A DNA stretch of 42,473 nt from an uncultured Clostridia bacterium (GTDB lineage: Bacteria > Bacillota > Clostridia > Christensenellales > Borkfalkiaceae). The stretch's first letter is position 1, and the number at the start of each line of letters is the position of its first letter. Where the stretch lies: contig CANQTD010000016.1 in assembly GCA_947626685.1 (NCBI GenBank), forward strand, positions 1 through 42,473, read 5' to 3'. The position numbers were made by a program, and so were the translations under genes. Positions 33,774 to 41,780 of this stretch are shown here, in pieces. The notes under the pieces were generated by a model. It saw only the letters and a list, made by a program, of their open reading frames with translations, did no database searches and was not told where the DNA came from.

Positions 33774-36134
33774 ATGCGTAAAACAGTGAAGAAACTTATC
33801 ACATTCACGGCGGCGGCGTTCATGGCGATGGGCGCGTTCTCGTTTGCGGCGTGCAGCCCCAACTTCACCCCGCCGAGCGGGTACCCCGACGGGAAAGCGA
33901 CTTCCAACGGCGGGTTCGTGGTCTCCGTCGGCGACGGCGCGGACGGCTACTACTACTTCATCAACGGGGTCGGGTCGTCCACTTCCGACAATACCTACGG
34001 CGTGCCCGTCAAGGGCGCACTCATGCGCGTGAAGAAAGGGGAGCTCAAAGAGAACAACGCGGAGACGGTCATCCCGTCCCTCATGGTCGCGGGCGACACC
34101 ACCGCGGGCATCTTCGTCTACAACGGCCGCGTGTACTATGCGACCCCTTCGACCGTGCGCGACACGAAGGGCGTGGTGCAGAACTCCCGCCTCGACTTCA
34201 AGAGCGCGAAGCTCGACGGGACGGGGATACAGGACCTCTTCCGTCTCGCCTCCAACACCACCGTCTACCGCTTTGTCGACGTGGGCGGCACCGTCTATGT
34301 GCTCTATGCGGAGGGGACGAGCTCGGTCACGATGCACTCCTTCAACACGACCACCAAGAAGGACACCGTGCTCTTCGACGGCGCGACCGACTATGTGCTC
34401 GACAGCACGGATAAGGAAAATCCCGTCGTCTACTACACGATGGGGGTCACCGACGTCGACGTCGAGGGTTCCCAGCCCGTGCTCTACAACCAGGTGTACT
34501 GCGTGAGCGCGGACGCGACGAAAGCTCCTTACGAATATAATTGGAGCGACAAGGCGCTCGAAGCGAACGACGGAGAAGCGCCCTACACCAACCTCGGCAC
34601 GATCGTGCTCGACGGCATCGGTACCAACGACAAAAAGCTCGACAACTTCAACCATTCCGAGAGCACCCCGCACTCTCCCGTCGGCTACGTCTATGAGCTC
34701 CGCACCTATCAGGACGGCGCGCTCTATCTGACCATCAAGCAGACGAACGGCAGCGGCGGCGACCTCTACTATCTCCCCGAGAGCGCGATCGGGGAAGAGT
34801 GGGACAGCGTTGATGACAATCCGGCTTCGGACGGCAAGGCGGGCAAGCTCACCAAGATCGCGAACGCCATCGAAGCGGGTTCCACCGCGACCGAGAACGC
34901 GTACTTCTATACGGAGGGCGAGGGCGAGAGCCTCACTCACCACTACCTCTATGTGAGCAATTCGAGCATGTACCGCGCGGACGTCGGCGAAGGCGGCTTT
35001 GCGGAGACGACCCTCGAGATCGCATACGATATCGGCTCTGCGAAGATCGTCTCTCTCGCACCCCAAGAAAACGGTTACGGCTACGTCTATTTCACCCGCA
35101 CCAATTCCGCGGGGCTCTCGGTGGAGCGCGCCGTCTACAACGGCAAGCCCGAGAACTACACCAACCTCACCTACGACGACGAGAACAACGACGCGTACAA
35201 GCCCGTGAAACTCCTCGACGTGCAGCACGTCAGCGGGTGGTACGACTATGAGATCGTCGACGACGTTGTGTTCTATGCGGACGCGGAGTCGTTCGGCGGC
35301 AGCACCTATTCGTACGTCAACTGCATCAGCCTCAAAAACGGCGAAGGCGATCTCATGGACAACGTGGAGCTCAAAGCGTTCGGAGACTTATACGATTCCG
35401 TCGTGAACAATTCGGATAAGACGGTCGGTCTCTTCGCCAAGCTCAACGACGCATTCGGCGATTCCGATCTCTCCAACGCCATCCGCTATTACTTCTACAC
35501 GGGCAAGAGCGGGCAGTTCGACGCGAATATCGAGGAATCTCTCGCGAACGGCGAAGAGGAGACCGCGCTCTACACCGCCGAAGAAAAGGAAGCGTTCGCC
35601 GCGTTCGTCGAAGGCAAGGGCTACACCCTCAAAAAGAACAACCAGGAGAAAGTCCTGTTCACCGAAACTTCCTACTTTGAGGGAGAGACTTCCTTCCGTA
35701 CCCTCGATTACTTCCGCACCTGCCTCGGCAAGAGGACGGCGGAGGATGAAGCGAGCTACGCGGAGTATTGGAAGAGCACCGTGCTCAACCACTACGTCGC
35801 CCCCGAAAAAGAGGAGAGCAGCCTCGCATGGTGGGCATGGCTCCTCATTGCCATTGGGATCGTGGAAGTCGTGAGCGTCGTCGTGTTCGCCGTCACAGGC
35901 ACGGCCCTCTGGTACACGAACAAGAAGAAGAACGCGCCCAAGACCGAGCGGCTCAAAGTCGTCACCAAAGACGACAGGGATATCGACGTCTATGCCGACG
36001 AAGAACCCGAGGAGCCCGAAGAAGAGCCCGCGCCCGAAGAGGCCGTTGAGACCGAAGAAGCGGCAGAGCCCGAGGAGAACGAGCCCGAAGAGGGCGGCGC
36101 GTCCGAAGAAAATACGGACGGACCGAACGAGTAA
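33774..36134 (+). CDS. Large surface protein with lipobox and C-terminal membrane helix
   Basis: A 786-residue protein. The N-terminus is a lipoprotein-type signal ending FSFAAC (Cys27). The long outer part has repeated aromatic strand patterns such as GYYYFIN, GRVYYAT and NGYGYVYFTR, suggesting a beta-propeller like DUF5050 proteins. Near the end a membrane helix (about 684-712, WWAWLLIAIGIVEVVSVVVFAV) is followed by basic residues and a long Glu/Pro-rich tail that should be inside the cell. So it would be fixed at both ends. It forms a single-gene transcript. A role in sensing or surface binding is possible but unproven. Confidence 0.85.
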   Translation: MRKTVKKLITFTAAAFMAMGAFSFAACSPNFTPPSGYPDGKATSNGGFVVSVGDGADGYYYFINGVGSSTSDNTYGVPVKGALMRVKKGELKENNAETVIPSLMVAGDTTAGIFVYNGRVYYATPSTVRDTKGVVQNSRLDFKSAKLDGTGIQDLFRLASNTTVYRFVDVGGTVYVLYAEGTSSVTMHSFNTTTKKDTVLFDGATDYVLDSTDKENPVVYYTMGVTDVDVEGSQPVLYNQVYCVSADATKAPYEYNWSDKALEANDGEAPYTNLGTIVLDGIGTNDKKLDNFNHSESTPHSPVGYVYELRTYQDGALYLTIKQTNGSGGDLYYLPESAIGEEWDSVDDNPASDGKAGKLTKIANAIEAGSTATENAYFYTEGEGESLTHHYLYVSNSSMYRADVGEGGFAETTLEIAYDIGSAKIVSLAPQENGYGYVYFTRTNSAGLSVERAVYNGKPENYTNLTYDDENNDAYKPVKLLDVQHVSGWYDYEIVDDVVFYADAESFGGSTYSYVNCISLKNGEGDLMDNVELKAFGDLYDSVVNNSDKTVGLFAKLNDAFGDSDLSNAIRYYFYTGKSGQFDANIEESLANGEEETALYTAEEKEAFAAFVEGKGYTLKKNNQEKVLFTETSYFEGETSFRTLDYFRTCLGKRTAEDEASYAEYWKSTVLNHYVAPEKEESSLAWWAWLLIAIGIVEVVSVVVFAVTGTALWYTNKKKNAPKTERLKVVTKDDRDIDVYADEEPEEPEEEPAPEEAVETEEAAEPEENEPEEGGASEENTDGPNE

Positions 36135-36144
36135 AAAAAGCGTC

Positions 36145-36172
36145 AAACGCCCCGCAGTTGCGGGGCGTTTTT
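36145..36172 (+). terminator. Intrinsic terminator
   Basis: AAACGCCCCGC (36145-36155) pairs with GCGGGGCGTTT (36160-36170), then T. Confidence 0.93.
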
Positions 36173-36277
36173 CGGAGCAAAAGGCCGCAAAGGGGCGGAA
36201 GGGGAGCCCGTTCGCCTCAGAGAGGGAAAAAATTTCAAAAATTCCGCAATTTTTTTGTCAAACGCGTAAAAAAACAG

Positions 36278-36306
36278 TTTACAAAAACAAAGAATACTAA
36301 TATAAT
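36278..36306 (+). promoter_or_regulatory. Promoter of the acidic zinc-ribbon protein gene
   Basis: TTTACA (36278-36283), 17 bp, TATAAT (36301-36306). Confidence 0.88.
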
Positions 36307-36346
36307 TTATTAGCCTGTTGGAAAGGCGACGCCGGAGGAAAAATTT

Positions 36347-36829
36347 ATGGTACGTTACATGAAATGTCCGCGCTGCGAGCTGAACTACATTGATGCGGAA
36401 AAGCAGGAATACTGCGATGTGTGTCTGAAAGAGATGAAGGGGATCCCCACGGGGCTTGACGAGATCGACGAGGCGGAGGACGACATCCCCACCGAGCTCT
36501 GCCCCATCTGCGGTGAAAATATGATCCGTCCGGGCGAAAAGATGTGCGAAGAGTGCCGCAAGAAAACGGAGTATGAGGCGGAGGAGCCCGATCCCGACGA
36601 GGACGACGAGTGGCGGGAGTACCTCGACGACGACGCCGACGCCGATCTGGAATCCGAAGTCGGCGAGATCGACGAGAAGTTCGACGAAGAGGAGTACACC
36701 GAAGAGGAGCCCGAAGAAGAGGTCGAGGAGGAAGAAGAGGACCTCGAATACGTCACGGGCGACGAGATCTACACCCTCGGCGGCGACGATGACGACGACG
36801 AGGACGAGGACTCCGACGAAGATTTTTGA
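36347..36829 (+). CDS. Zinc-ribbon protein with long acidic tail
   Basis: A 160-residue protein with GGAGGAAAAA ahead of the ATG. Two CxxC pairs at 7-10 and 23-26 (CPRC, CDVC) form one zinc ribbon, and CPIC/CEEC (about 52-55 and 68-71) a second. From about 75 on the chain is almost purely Asp and Glu, giving a strongly negative, probably disordered tail that mimics nucleic acid charge. I know of no characterised homologue. It has its own promoter and terminator and lies one repeat island upstream of comF. Confidence 0.8.
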   Translation: MVRYMKCPRCELNYIDAEKQEYCDVCLKEMKGIPTGLDEIDEAEDDIPTELCPICGENMIRPGEKMCEECRKKTEYEAEEPDPDEDDEWREYLDDDADADLESEVGEIDEKFDEEEYTEEEPEEEVEEEEEDLEYVTGDEIYTLGGDDDDDEDEDSDEDF

Positions 36830-36833
36830 CCTG

Positions 36834-36865
36834 AAAAGTAAAACCGCCCGCGGTTTTACTTTTTT
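36834..36865 (+). terminator. Intrinsic terminator
   Basis: AAAAGTAAAACCGC (36834-36847) pairs with GCGGTTTTACTTTT (36850-36863), with a T run. Confidence 0.92.
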
Positions 36866-36889
36866 CTTACCAATCTTCTTGCCGCCATA

Positions 36890-37145
36890 GGCGGCCTCGG
36901 CTCCTCCCGGGGAGGAGCTGTCACGAAGTGACTGAGGTGGGTGCGTCTTTCTCGGCTCCACCTCTGGGAGCCCTCATTCCGACCGAGCCGTAGGCGAGGG
37001 AGCGAATCTTTAAGATACACTCGGCTTCGCCTCGGTATGAGGGGGCTCAAAACCCCTTTCCCCCGCTGCGCGGGTACTTTCCCCAAAGGGGACAGCAAGG
37101 TGGGCGGTGCGTTTTGCGACCCCAAAGGGGACAGCGAGACGGAGC
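36890..37145. repeat. Intergenic repeat island 10
   Basis: Contains a two-hairpin unit (CTCCTCCCGGGGAGGAG then GTCAC-GAA-GTGAC at 36920-36932), a full copy of the palindrome (36972-37042), CCCCGC-TGCG-CGGG, and CCCCAAAGGGGACAGC modules. No gene is seen. Confidence 0.82.
36972..37042. repeat. 75-bp palindrome family, copy 3
   Basis: Ends CCTCATTCCGA and TCGGTATGAGG, centre ATCTTTAAGAT. It is 71 bp, with arms different from copies 1 and 2. Confidence 0.87.
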
Positions 37146-37172
37146 CAAACAACCACAAGAGAGGAAAACGGG

Positions 37173-37904
37173 ATGAAGCTCAAAAAATGGCTGCGCGGCA
37201 TGTTGCGCCGCTACGACGACGAAAACAACTTCACCTGCGACGTGTGCGGGCGGGAGATCTTCGACGGCTCCCGCGTCTGCGCGCCCTGCCGCAAAGTTCT
37301 CCCGTGGAACGACGGTCTGATCTGTCCTTTCTGCGGGCGAAAGGTCGCGGAACCGGGCGTGTGCATCGAATGCAAGGCAAAGCCGCTCGGGGTGTACCGC
37401 GCCCGTTCCTCGTTCCTGCACGAGGGGGAAGCGGCGCGCCTCGTCGTGCGCTTCAAACGCGGCGAAAAGTACCTTTTCCGCACTCTCGCCGAGCTCGCGC
37501 TCCCGCTCATCGAAAAGGAATTTCATAAGGCGGAGATCGTCGTGCCCGTACCCATGTCCGAGAAGGCGCGTAAGAAACGCGGTTATAACCAATCGGAACT
37601 GCTCGCCGAACGCATTGCCACGCTCACGGGAAAGACGATGCTCTGCGCCGTCGTCAAGCGCAAGGAAACGCCCCAGCAAAAATTTCTCTCCCGCGAGGAA
37701 CGCGAGAAAAATCTTGCCGAGAGTTTTCATGTCACCATGAGAAAAGAGATCAAAGGTCGCCGCGTCCTCATTGTCGACGACACGCTCACGACGGGCGCGA
37801 CGGTGGCGGCGATCGCCGATCTCCTCACCCGCGCGGGCGCCGCCGAGGTCTACGCCTATACGTTCACGAGCGTGCCCCGCAAGGGAAACAAAACCGCGCC
37901 CTAA
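37173..37904 (+). CDS. comF: ComF family phosphoribosyltransferase-like protein
   Basis: A 243-residue protein of the ComF/GntX family, linked to uptake of transforming DNA. AGAGGAAAA precedes the chosen ATG. The N-terminal zinc fingers have cysteine pairs C22/C25, C36/C39, C51/C54 and C64/C67. The phosphoribosyltransferase-like part has RGYNQ (136-140) and the PRPP loop VLIVDDTLTTGAT (198-210). The partner comFA helicase is not adjacent. One exact copy of the over-represented CCATGTCCG word lies in the gene (37552-37560). Confidence 0.95.
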   Translation: MKLKKWLRGMLRRYDDENNFTCDVCGREIFDGSRVCAPCRKVLPWNDGLICPFCGRKVAEPGVCIECKAKPLGVYRARSSFLHEGEAARLVVRFKRGEKYLFRTLAELALPLIEKEFHKAEIVVPVPMSEKARKKRGYNQSELLAERIATLTGKTMLCAVVKRKETPQQKFLSREEREKNLAESFHVTMRKEIKGRRVLIVDDTLTTGATVAAIADLLTRAGAAEVYAYTFTSVPRKGNKTAP

Positions 37905-37959
37905 CAATCTCGCTCCGCCCCCTCACGGGGGTTATTTTTTTGACTTTGGGACAATGTTT

Positions 37960-38070
37960 GTACAGAAAGGAAGCCCGCCCCACCCCCCTACCCCCCTCCC
38001 ACGGAGGGGGCAAGGCTCCTCCCGGGGAGGAGCTGTCACGAAGTGACTGAGGTGGGTGCGTCTTTTTTCT
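37960..38070. repeat. Intergenic repeat island 11
   Basis: CCCTCCCACGGAGGG (37996-38010), CTCCTCCCGGGGAGGAG and GTCAC-GAA-GTGAC (38035-38047): one complete two-hairpin unit with the G-rich module in front. The rest of 38071-38217 holds weak promoter-like words only (TTGACA at about 38139, CATATAGTA at 38108) and no gene. Confidence 0.8.
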
Positions 38071-38217
38071 CAACTTTCCCCCATTGGCATACTGCGCGGC
38101 GGGGGCGCATATAGTATCACAGGCGGGGAGAAGAGGGATTTGACAGAGGTTGTGCTTCTTCGCCAAAATTTTCCAATTTCCCCCGTCCGAATGCCATTAA
38201 AATATAGGGTAACAGAC

Positions 38218-38988
38218 ATGCGTTTTATCACGATACGGTTGAAGTCGGTCGCGCTCGCGGGGGCGATCGTCTGCGCGCTCGGCGCGGGCATGGCGGCGGC
38301 GAACGCCGCGGAAGCGGAGAGCGTCTATTGGAGCGGCGCGCGCTCCCTGCCCATCTATTCGGTGGAGCGGGACGACAATCGCGTCGCGCTTTCCTTCGAC
38401 TGCGCGTGGGGCGTGGAACACACCGATTCCCTGCTCTCGACGTTGGAGGCGGAAAACGTGCGCGTCACCTTCTTCACCGTGCAGTTCTGGGCGGAAAAAT
38501 ACCCCGAATACCTCAAAAAGATCGCAGACGCGGGGCACGAGATCGGCACGCACAGCGCGACCCATTCCTACATGTCCCGTCTCTCGGAGACGGAGATCAA
38601 GAAGGAGCTCGAGACTTCCTGCGCCGCCATCGAAAAGGTCACGGGAAAGGACGTCGAGCTCTTCCGCCCGCCCTACGGCGACTACGACGACCTGCTCATC
38701 GACACCTCGAACGCGATGGGGCTCTATCCCATCCAGTGGGACGTCGACTCCCTCGATTGGAAGGACCTGTCCGCGTCCGACATCGCCGCCCGCATCGTTT
38801 CGCGCGTGAAGAGCGGCTCCATCGTGCTCATGCACAACAACGGGCTGCACACCGCCGAGGCGTTGCCCATCGTCATCGACACGCTCAAAGCGAACGGATT
38901 TGAGTTCGTGCCCGTGGGCGAGCTCATCTACCGCGAGAATTACACGATCGACGCGAGCGGCCGCCAGATCCCGAAGAACAGCGCGTAG
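38218..38988 (+). CDS. pdaB: Polysaccharide deacetylase, PdaB-like
   Basis: A 256-residue secreted or membrane-anchored NodB-fold deacetylase. The start at 38218 gives a proper signal or anchor helix (about 7-30). The motifs are SFDCAWG with Asp61 (motif 1, of the PdaB FD.AWG type), HSATH with His112 and His116, RPPYG (150-154), the DVDSLDW segment (about 175-181) and LMHNN (204-208). The LPIYSVERDDNRVALSFD opening is characteristic of PdaB, a sporulation protein needed for keeping the spore cortex. Its promoter is unclear; a CATANNNTA word at 38108 could be a late sporulation sigma site, but the spacing of the other box is off. Confidence 0.9.
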   Translation: MRFITIRLKSVALAGAIVCALGAGMAAANAAEAESVYWSGARSLPIYSVERDDNRVALSFDCAWGVEHTDSLLSTLEAENVRVTFFTVQFWAEKYPEYLKKIADAGHEIGTHSATHSYMSRLSETEIKKELETSCAAIEKVTGKDVELFRPPYGDYDDLLIDTSNAMGLYPIQWDVDSLDWKDLSASDIAARIVSRVKSGSIVLMHNNGLHTAEALPIVIDTLKANGFEFVPVGELIYRENYTIDASGRQIPKNSA

Positions 38989-39070
38989 GGGCATACCATG
39001 TCCGAAAGAGGCCCGTCCGTAAGGCGTGCGGCCGCAACCAAAACCGACAGAAATACCGGAGGGTAAAAAT

Positions 39071-39745
39071 ATGGATTACAATTCCGAAAAGAACAACAAG
39101 GTCTACATTTTTGGAGAAATCGTGTCGGAGGCGACCTTCTCGCACGAGGTGTACGGCGAAGGCTTCTACGAATTTTTCGTAAAGGTCATGCGGCTCTCGG
39201 GGCAGGCGGATATTTTGCCCGTCACCGTGTCGGAGCGGCTCATCGAGGGGAGCGATCTGAAAGTGGGGAAAACGATCTCCGCGGTGGGGCAGTTCCGCAG
39301 CTACAACAAGCTCGAAGGGGGGAGATCCCGCCTCATGCTCACCGTGTTCGTGCGCGAACTCGTGGACGCGGCGGAGGGGCGCAACCCCAACGGCATCGTG
39401 CTCTCGGGCTATATCTGCAAGCCGCCCGTCTACCGCACCACCCCCTTCAACCGCGAGATCGCGGATATGCTGCTCGCCGTCAACCGCGCGTACAACAAGT
39501 CGGACTATATCCCCTGCATCGCATGGGGCAGAAACGCCCGCTTCGTGCAAAATCTCAAAGTCGGCGACAGGGTCGCGCTCTCGGGCAGGATCCAGAGCCG
39601 GGAGTATCAGAAGCGGCTTTCGGAGACGGACGTGGTGACCATGACCGCGTATGAGGTGTCCATTTCCAAACTTGCCGCCTTCGACGAGGGGGAGAGTTTC
39701 GACGTGGACGACGCGTTCGATCTGTATGCCCCGCCCGCGCCTTAA
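39071..39745 (+). CDS. Single-stranded DNA-binding protein-like, double OB fold
   Basis: A 224-residue protein with GGAGGG ahead of the ATG. Two similar halves each look like an OB fold: the first from VYIFGEIVSEATFSHEV, the second from IVLSGYICKPPVYRTTP, which is the typical SSB strand pattern, followed by ADMLLAVNRAYNKSDYIPCIAWGRNA. The second half is closest to bacterial SSB. Doubled SSB-like proteins occur in Clostridia. It lacks the acidic DDDIPF-type tail that canonical SSB uses to recruit partners, although it ends in an acidic DVDDAFDLY stretch. It may act in replication or in DNA uptake. Confidence 0.88.
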   Translation: MDYNSEKNNKVYIFGEIVSEATFSHEVYGEGFYEFFVKVMRLSGQADILPVTVSERLIEGSDLKVGKTISAVGQFRSYNKLEGGRSRLMLTVFVRELVDAAEGRNPNGIVLSGYICKPPVYRTTPFNREIADMLLAVNRAYNKSDYIPCIAWGRNARFVQNLKVGDRVALSGRIQSREYQKRLSETDVVTMTAYEVSISKLAAFDEGESFDVDDAFDLYAPPAP

Positions 39746-39810
39746 AGGGAAGGCGGGCGGCGAGGGGAGCGCGGCTTCCCTCTTTTTTTGCACAATTATG
39801 AAAAAAATTA

Positions 39811-39839
39811 TTGACATTTGGGCGCGGATGGTGTATCCT
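39811..39839 (+). promoter_or_regulatory. Promoter of zinc-ribbon membrane protein 1
   Basis: TTGACA (39811-39816), 17 bp, TATCCT (39834-39839). Confidence 0.8.
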
Positions 39840-39871
39840 ATATACGCAAACCAAATTTTCAGGAGGAAAAC

Positions 39872-40651
39872 ATGGCAACTTTCTGTCAAAATTGCGGCGC
39901 CGAGATCAAGAACGGACAGCAATACTGCACCAACTGCGGTAAGCCCGTTCCCAAGAAGGCCGAATCCAAGCCCGCCGAATCCAAGCCCGCCCAGCAATTA
40001 CAGCCTTACAACTATCAAGGGTACTGCTACGCGAACCCGTACTACGGATTCCCTGCGCCCATCATCATTCCCTACGGCGGGATGAACCCCTATGCGCCCT
40101 ATGGGATGCCCTACGGGATGCCCTACGGCATGCCCTGCGTCACCCCTTGCGTCACTCCCTATCCGATGGTCTGCCCCTACGCGCAGCCCCGCGGGAACGG
40201 ACAGGACGAGACGATGTGCTTGCTCGACGTGCACGGCACCCTTCCCTCTCAGCAAGAGGAAGAAGAGCCCGCTCCCGAGGAAGAGACCCCGGTAGAGGAA
40301 GCGCAGCCCGTCTATGAAGCTCCGCAGGAAATCGAAGAGCTCGAAGAAGTCGAAGAAAAGCCCGTGAAGAAGCGCAACGGCTTCTCGATCGCAGGTTTCA
40401 TTCTCTCCTTCTTCGGCCCTCTTGCGATCCTCGGCCTCATCTTCTCCATCGTCGGCGCAAGCGTCGCCAAGAAGAAGGGCTCCGGGCGCGGTCTCGCCAT
40501 TGCGGGCATCATCATCAGCGTGATCGTGCTCCTTGCGATCTGCGGCGGCGTCGCGGCAATGTTCGTCTTTGCGGACCAGCTCGTCAATATCCCGTTTGTC
40601 GGCGAATATTTGAAGACAGCCGTAGATTGGGTACTCGGTCTCTTCAAGTAA
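39872..40651 (+). CDS. Zinc-ribbon membrane protein 1 (DUF4190-like)
   Basis: A 259-residue protein with AGGAGGAAAA ahead of the ATG. An N-terminal zinc ribbon (CQNCG...CTNCG, Cys 5, 8, 19 and 22) is followed by a Pro/Tyr/Met-rich region with repeated YGMP and CVTP units, an acidic stretch, and two membrane helices (about 170-200 and 212-235) in the DUF4190 pattern: GFILSFFGPLAILGLIFSIVG, then KGSGRGLAIAGIIIS. It is a paralogue of the next gene. The function is unknown. Confidence 0.85.
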   Translation: MATFCQNCGAEIKNGQQYCTNCGKPVPKKAESKPAESKPAQQLQPYNYQGYCYANPYYGFPAPIIIPYGGMNPYAPYGMPYGMPYGMPCVTPCVTPYPMVCPYAQPRGNGQDETMCLLDVHGTLPSQQEEEEPAPEEETPVEEAQPVYEAPQEIEELEEVEEKPVKKRNGFSIAGFILSFFGPLAILGLIFSIVGASVAKKKGSGRGLAIAGIIISVIVLLAICGGVAAMFVFADQLVNIPFVGEYLKTAVDWVLGLFK

Positions 40652-40663
40652 TTTCAGTCCATC

Positions 40664-40700
40664 AAAATTCCCGACCGCAAACCGCGGTCGGGAATTTTTT
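40664..40700 (+). terminator. Intrinsic terminator
   Basis: AAAATTCCCGACCGC pairs with GCGGTCGGGAATTTT, then T. Confidence 0.93.
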
Positions 40701-40733
40701 TCTTCTCCCGTACGGCGGAGATCATAAATTTTA

Positions 40734-40762
40734 TTGACAAATCCTCCCGCGTGTTGTATAAT
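40734..40762 (+). promoter_or_regulatory. Promoter of zinc-ribbon membrane protein 2
   Basis: TTGACA (40734-40739), 17 bp, TATAAT (40757-40762), a perfect consensus. Confidence 0.93.
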
Positions 40763-40790
40763 ATCAGAAAAAAGAGAGAAGGAGAGAACT

Positions 40791-41633
40791 ATGAGCAGAT
40801 GTCAGCATTGCGGCGCTTCCGTTCTGCCGAACGAAAAGTTCTGCGCGAAGTGCGGCGCGCCCGTGCAGGATCAGCCGTCCGCACACAGCCTTGCGCAGTA
40901 TGACCCTTACGCGCAGAACGGCTACCAATACGGCAACGGCCAATACAACAACGGGTACGGTTACGGCTACAATCAGGGGTATCCGAACGGTCAGTACGGG
41001 TATAACGGGTACAACCAATATGGGTACAACCAATACGGCTATAACCAGTACAACAACGGGTACGGGCAGTACGGGTACAATCAGGGGTATCCGAACGGTC
41101 AGTACGGATATAACGGGTATAACCAATACGGCAACGGTTACGGGTACAATCAGGGGTACCCGAACAGGCAGTACGGATACAACCCGGGCTATCCGAGCGG
41201 GCAGTACGGCGGGTACGACCAATACAACAGAGGGTACGACTACAACCGGAGCGGTGATTACGGCTTCGGCTCCCCGGAACCCGAGGAAAAGACCGAGAGC
41301 AAGGCGAACGGCCCTGCGATCGCGGGCTTTGTGTTCTCGCTCCTGTCCCTCTTTTCGGGATTCCCGCTCTTCGTGCTCCTCGGTTTCATTCTCTCCCTCG
41401 TCGGCTTAAAGATCTCCAAGAGGACGGGCAGGAGCAAGGGGCTCGCCGTCGCGGGTACCGTGATCACGACGATCCTCCTCATTCTCGAGGTCGTGGCGGT
41501 CATTGCGGTCGTGGTGCTCGTCTTTACGATGGGCGGCGCAGTCATTGCATGGCTGGAGAGCGCCGGGCTCGGCGATATCGCGGTCTACCTGCAGAATTTC
41601 ATTGAAAGTATAAGCCATAATATCGTTTTTTAA
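40791..41633 (+). CDS. Zinc-ribbon membrane protein 2 with Tyr/Asn/Gly repeats
   Basis: A 280-residue protein starting at 40791 behind GAAGGAGAG. It has a zinc ribbon (CQHCG...CAKCG), then about 130 residues of low complexity built from YGYNQGYPNGQYGYNGYNQ-type repeats, and a DUF4190-like pair of membrane helices (about 183-210 and 227-255) with ISKRTGRSKGLAVAGTVI between. The middle is a prion-like, Tyr/Asn/Gln/Gly-rich segment. The DNA repeats (about 40965-41190) keep near-identical copies, so length changes by slippage are likely. It has its own promoter and terminator. Confidence 0.88.
   Translation: MSRCQHCGASVLPNEKFCAKCGAPVQDQPSAHSLAQYDPYAQNGYQYGNGQYNNGYGYGYNQGYPNGQYGYNGYNQYGYNQYGYNQYNNGYGQYGYNQGYPNGQYGYNGYNQYGNGYGYNQGYPNRQYGYNPGYPSGQYGGYDQYNRGYDYNRSGDYGFGSPEPEEKTESKANGPAIAGFVFSLLSLFSGFPLFVLLGFILSLVGLKISKRTGRSKGLAVAGTVITTILLILEVVAVIAVVVLVFTMGGAVIAWLESAGLGDIAVYLQNFIESISHNIVF
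40920..41245 (+). repeat. Tandem coding repeats in the Tyr/Asn/Gly protein
   Basis: Imperfect repeats of 57-120 bp built from GGGTACAATCAGGGGTATCC and AACGGGTACAACCAATA blocks occur about three times, with shorter GGGTACAACCAATAC units between. Confidence 0.85.
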
Positions 41634-41677
41634 GATCATACGTATCGGATAAAGTACATATTCGATCACAAGATCGC

Positions 41678-41704
41678 CCGGCCGCAATTTGCGGCCGGTT
41701 TTTT
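41678..41704 (+). terminator. Intrinsic terminator
   Basis: CCGGCCGC (41678-41685) pairs with GCGGCCGG (41691-41698), followed by six T. Confidence 0.93.
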
Positions 41705-41725
41705 CGTGAGAGGGCGCGCCATCGC

Positions 41726-41754
41726 TTGACAGGGCGGGCGGGAAAGTGTACAAT
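41726..41754 (+). promoter_or_regulatory. Promoter of the cysteine hydrolase gene
   Basis: TTGACA (41726-41731), 17 bp, TACAAT (41749-41754). Confidence 0.9.
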
Positions 41755-41780
41755 GAGAAAAAAAATCGGAGGAAACGGAA

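Noticed and set aside
38071..38217. Sporulation-sigma promoter for pdaB
   Set aside because: CATATAGTA at 38108 fits a -10 box, but the other box is one or two bases off in spacing and the distance to the gene is long.
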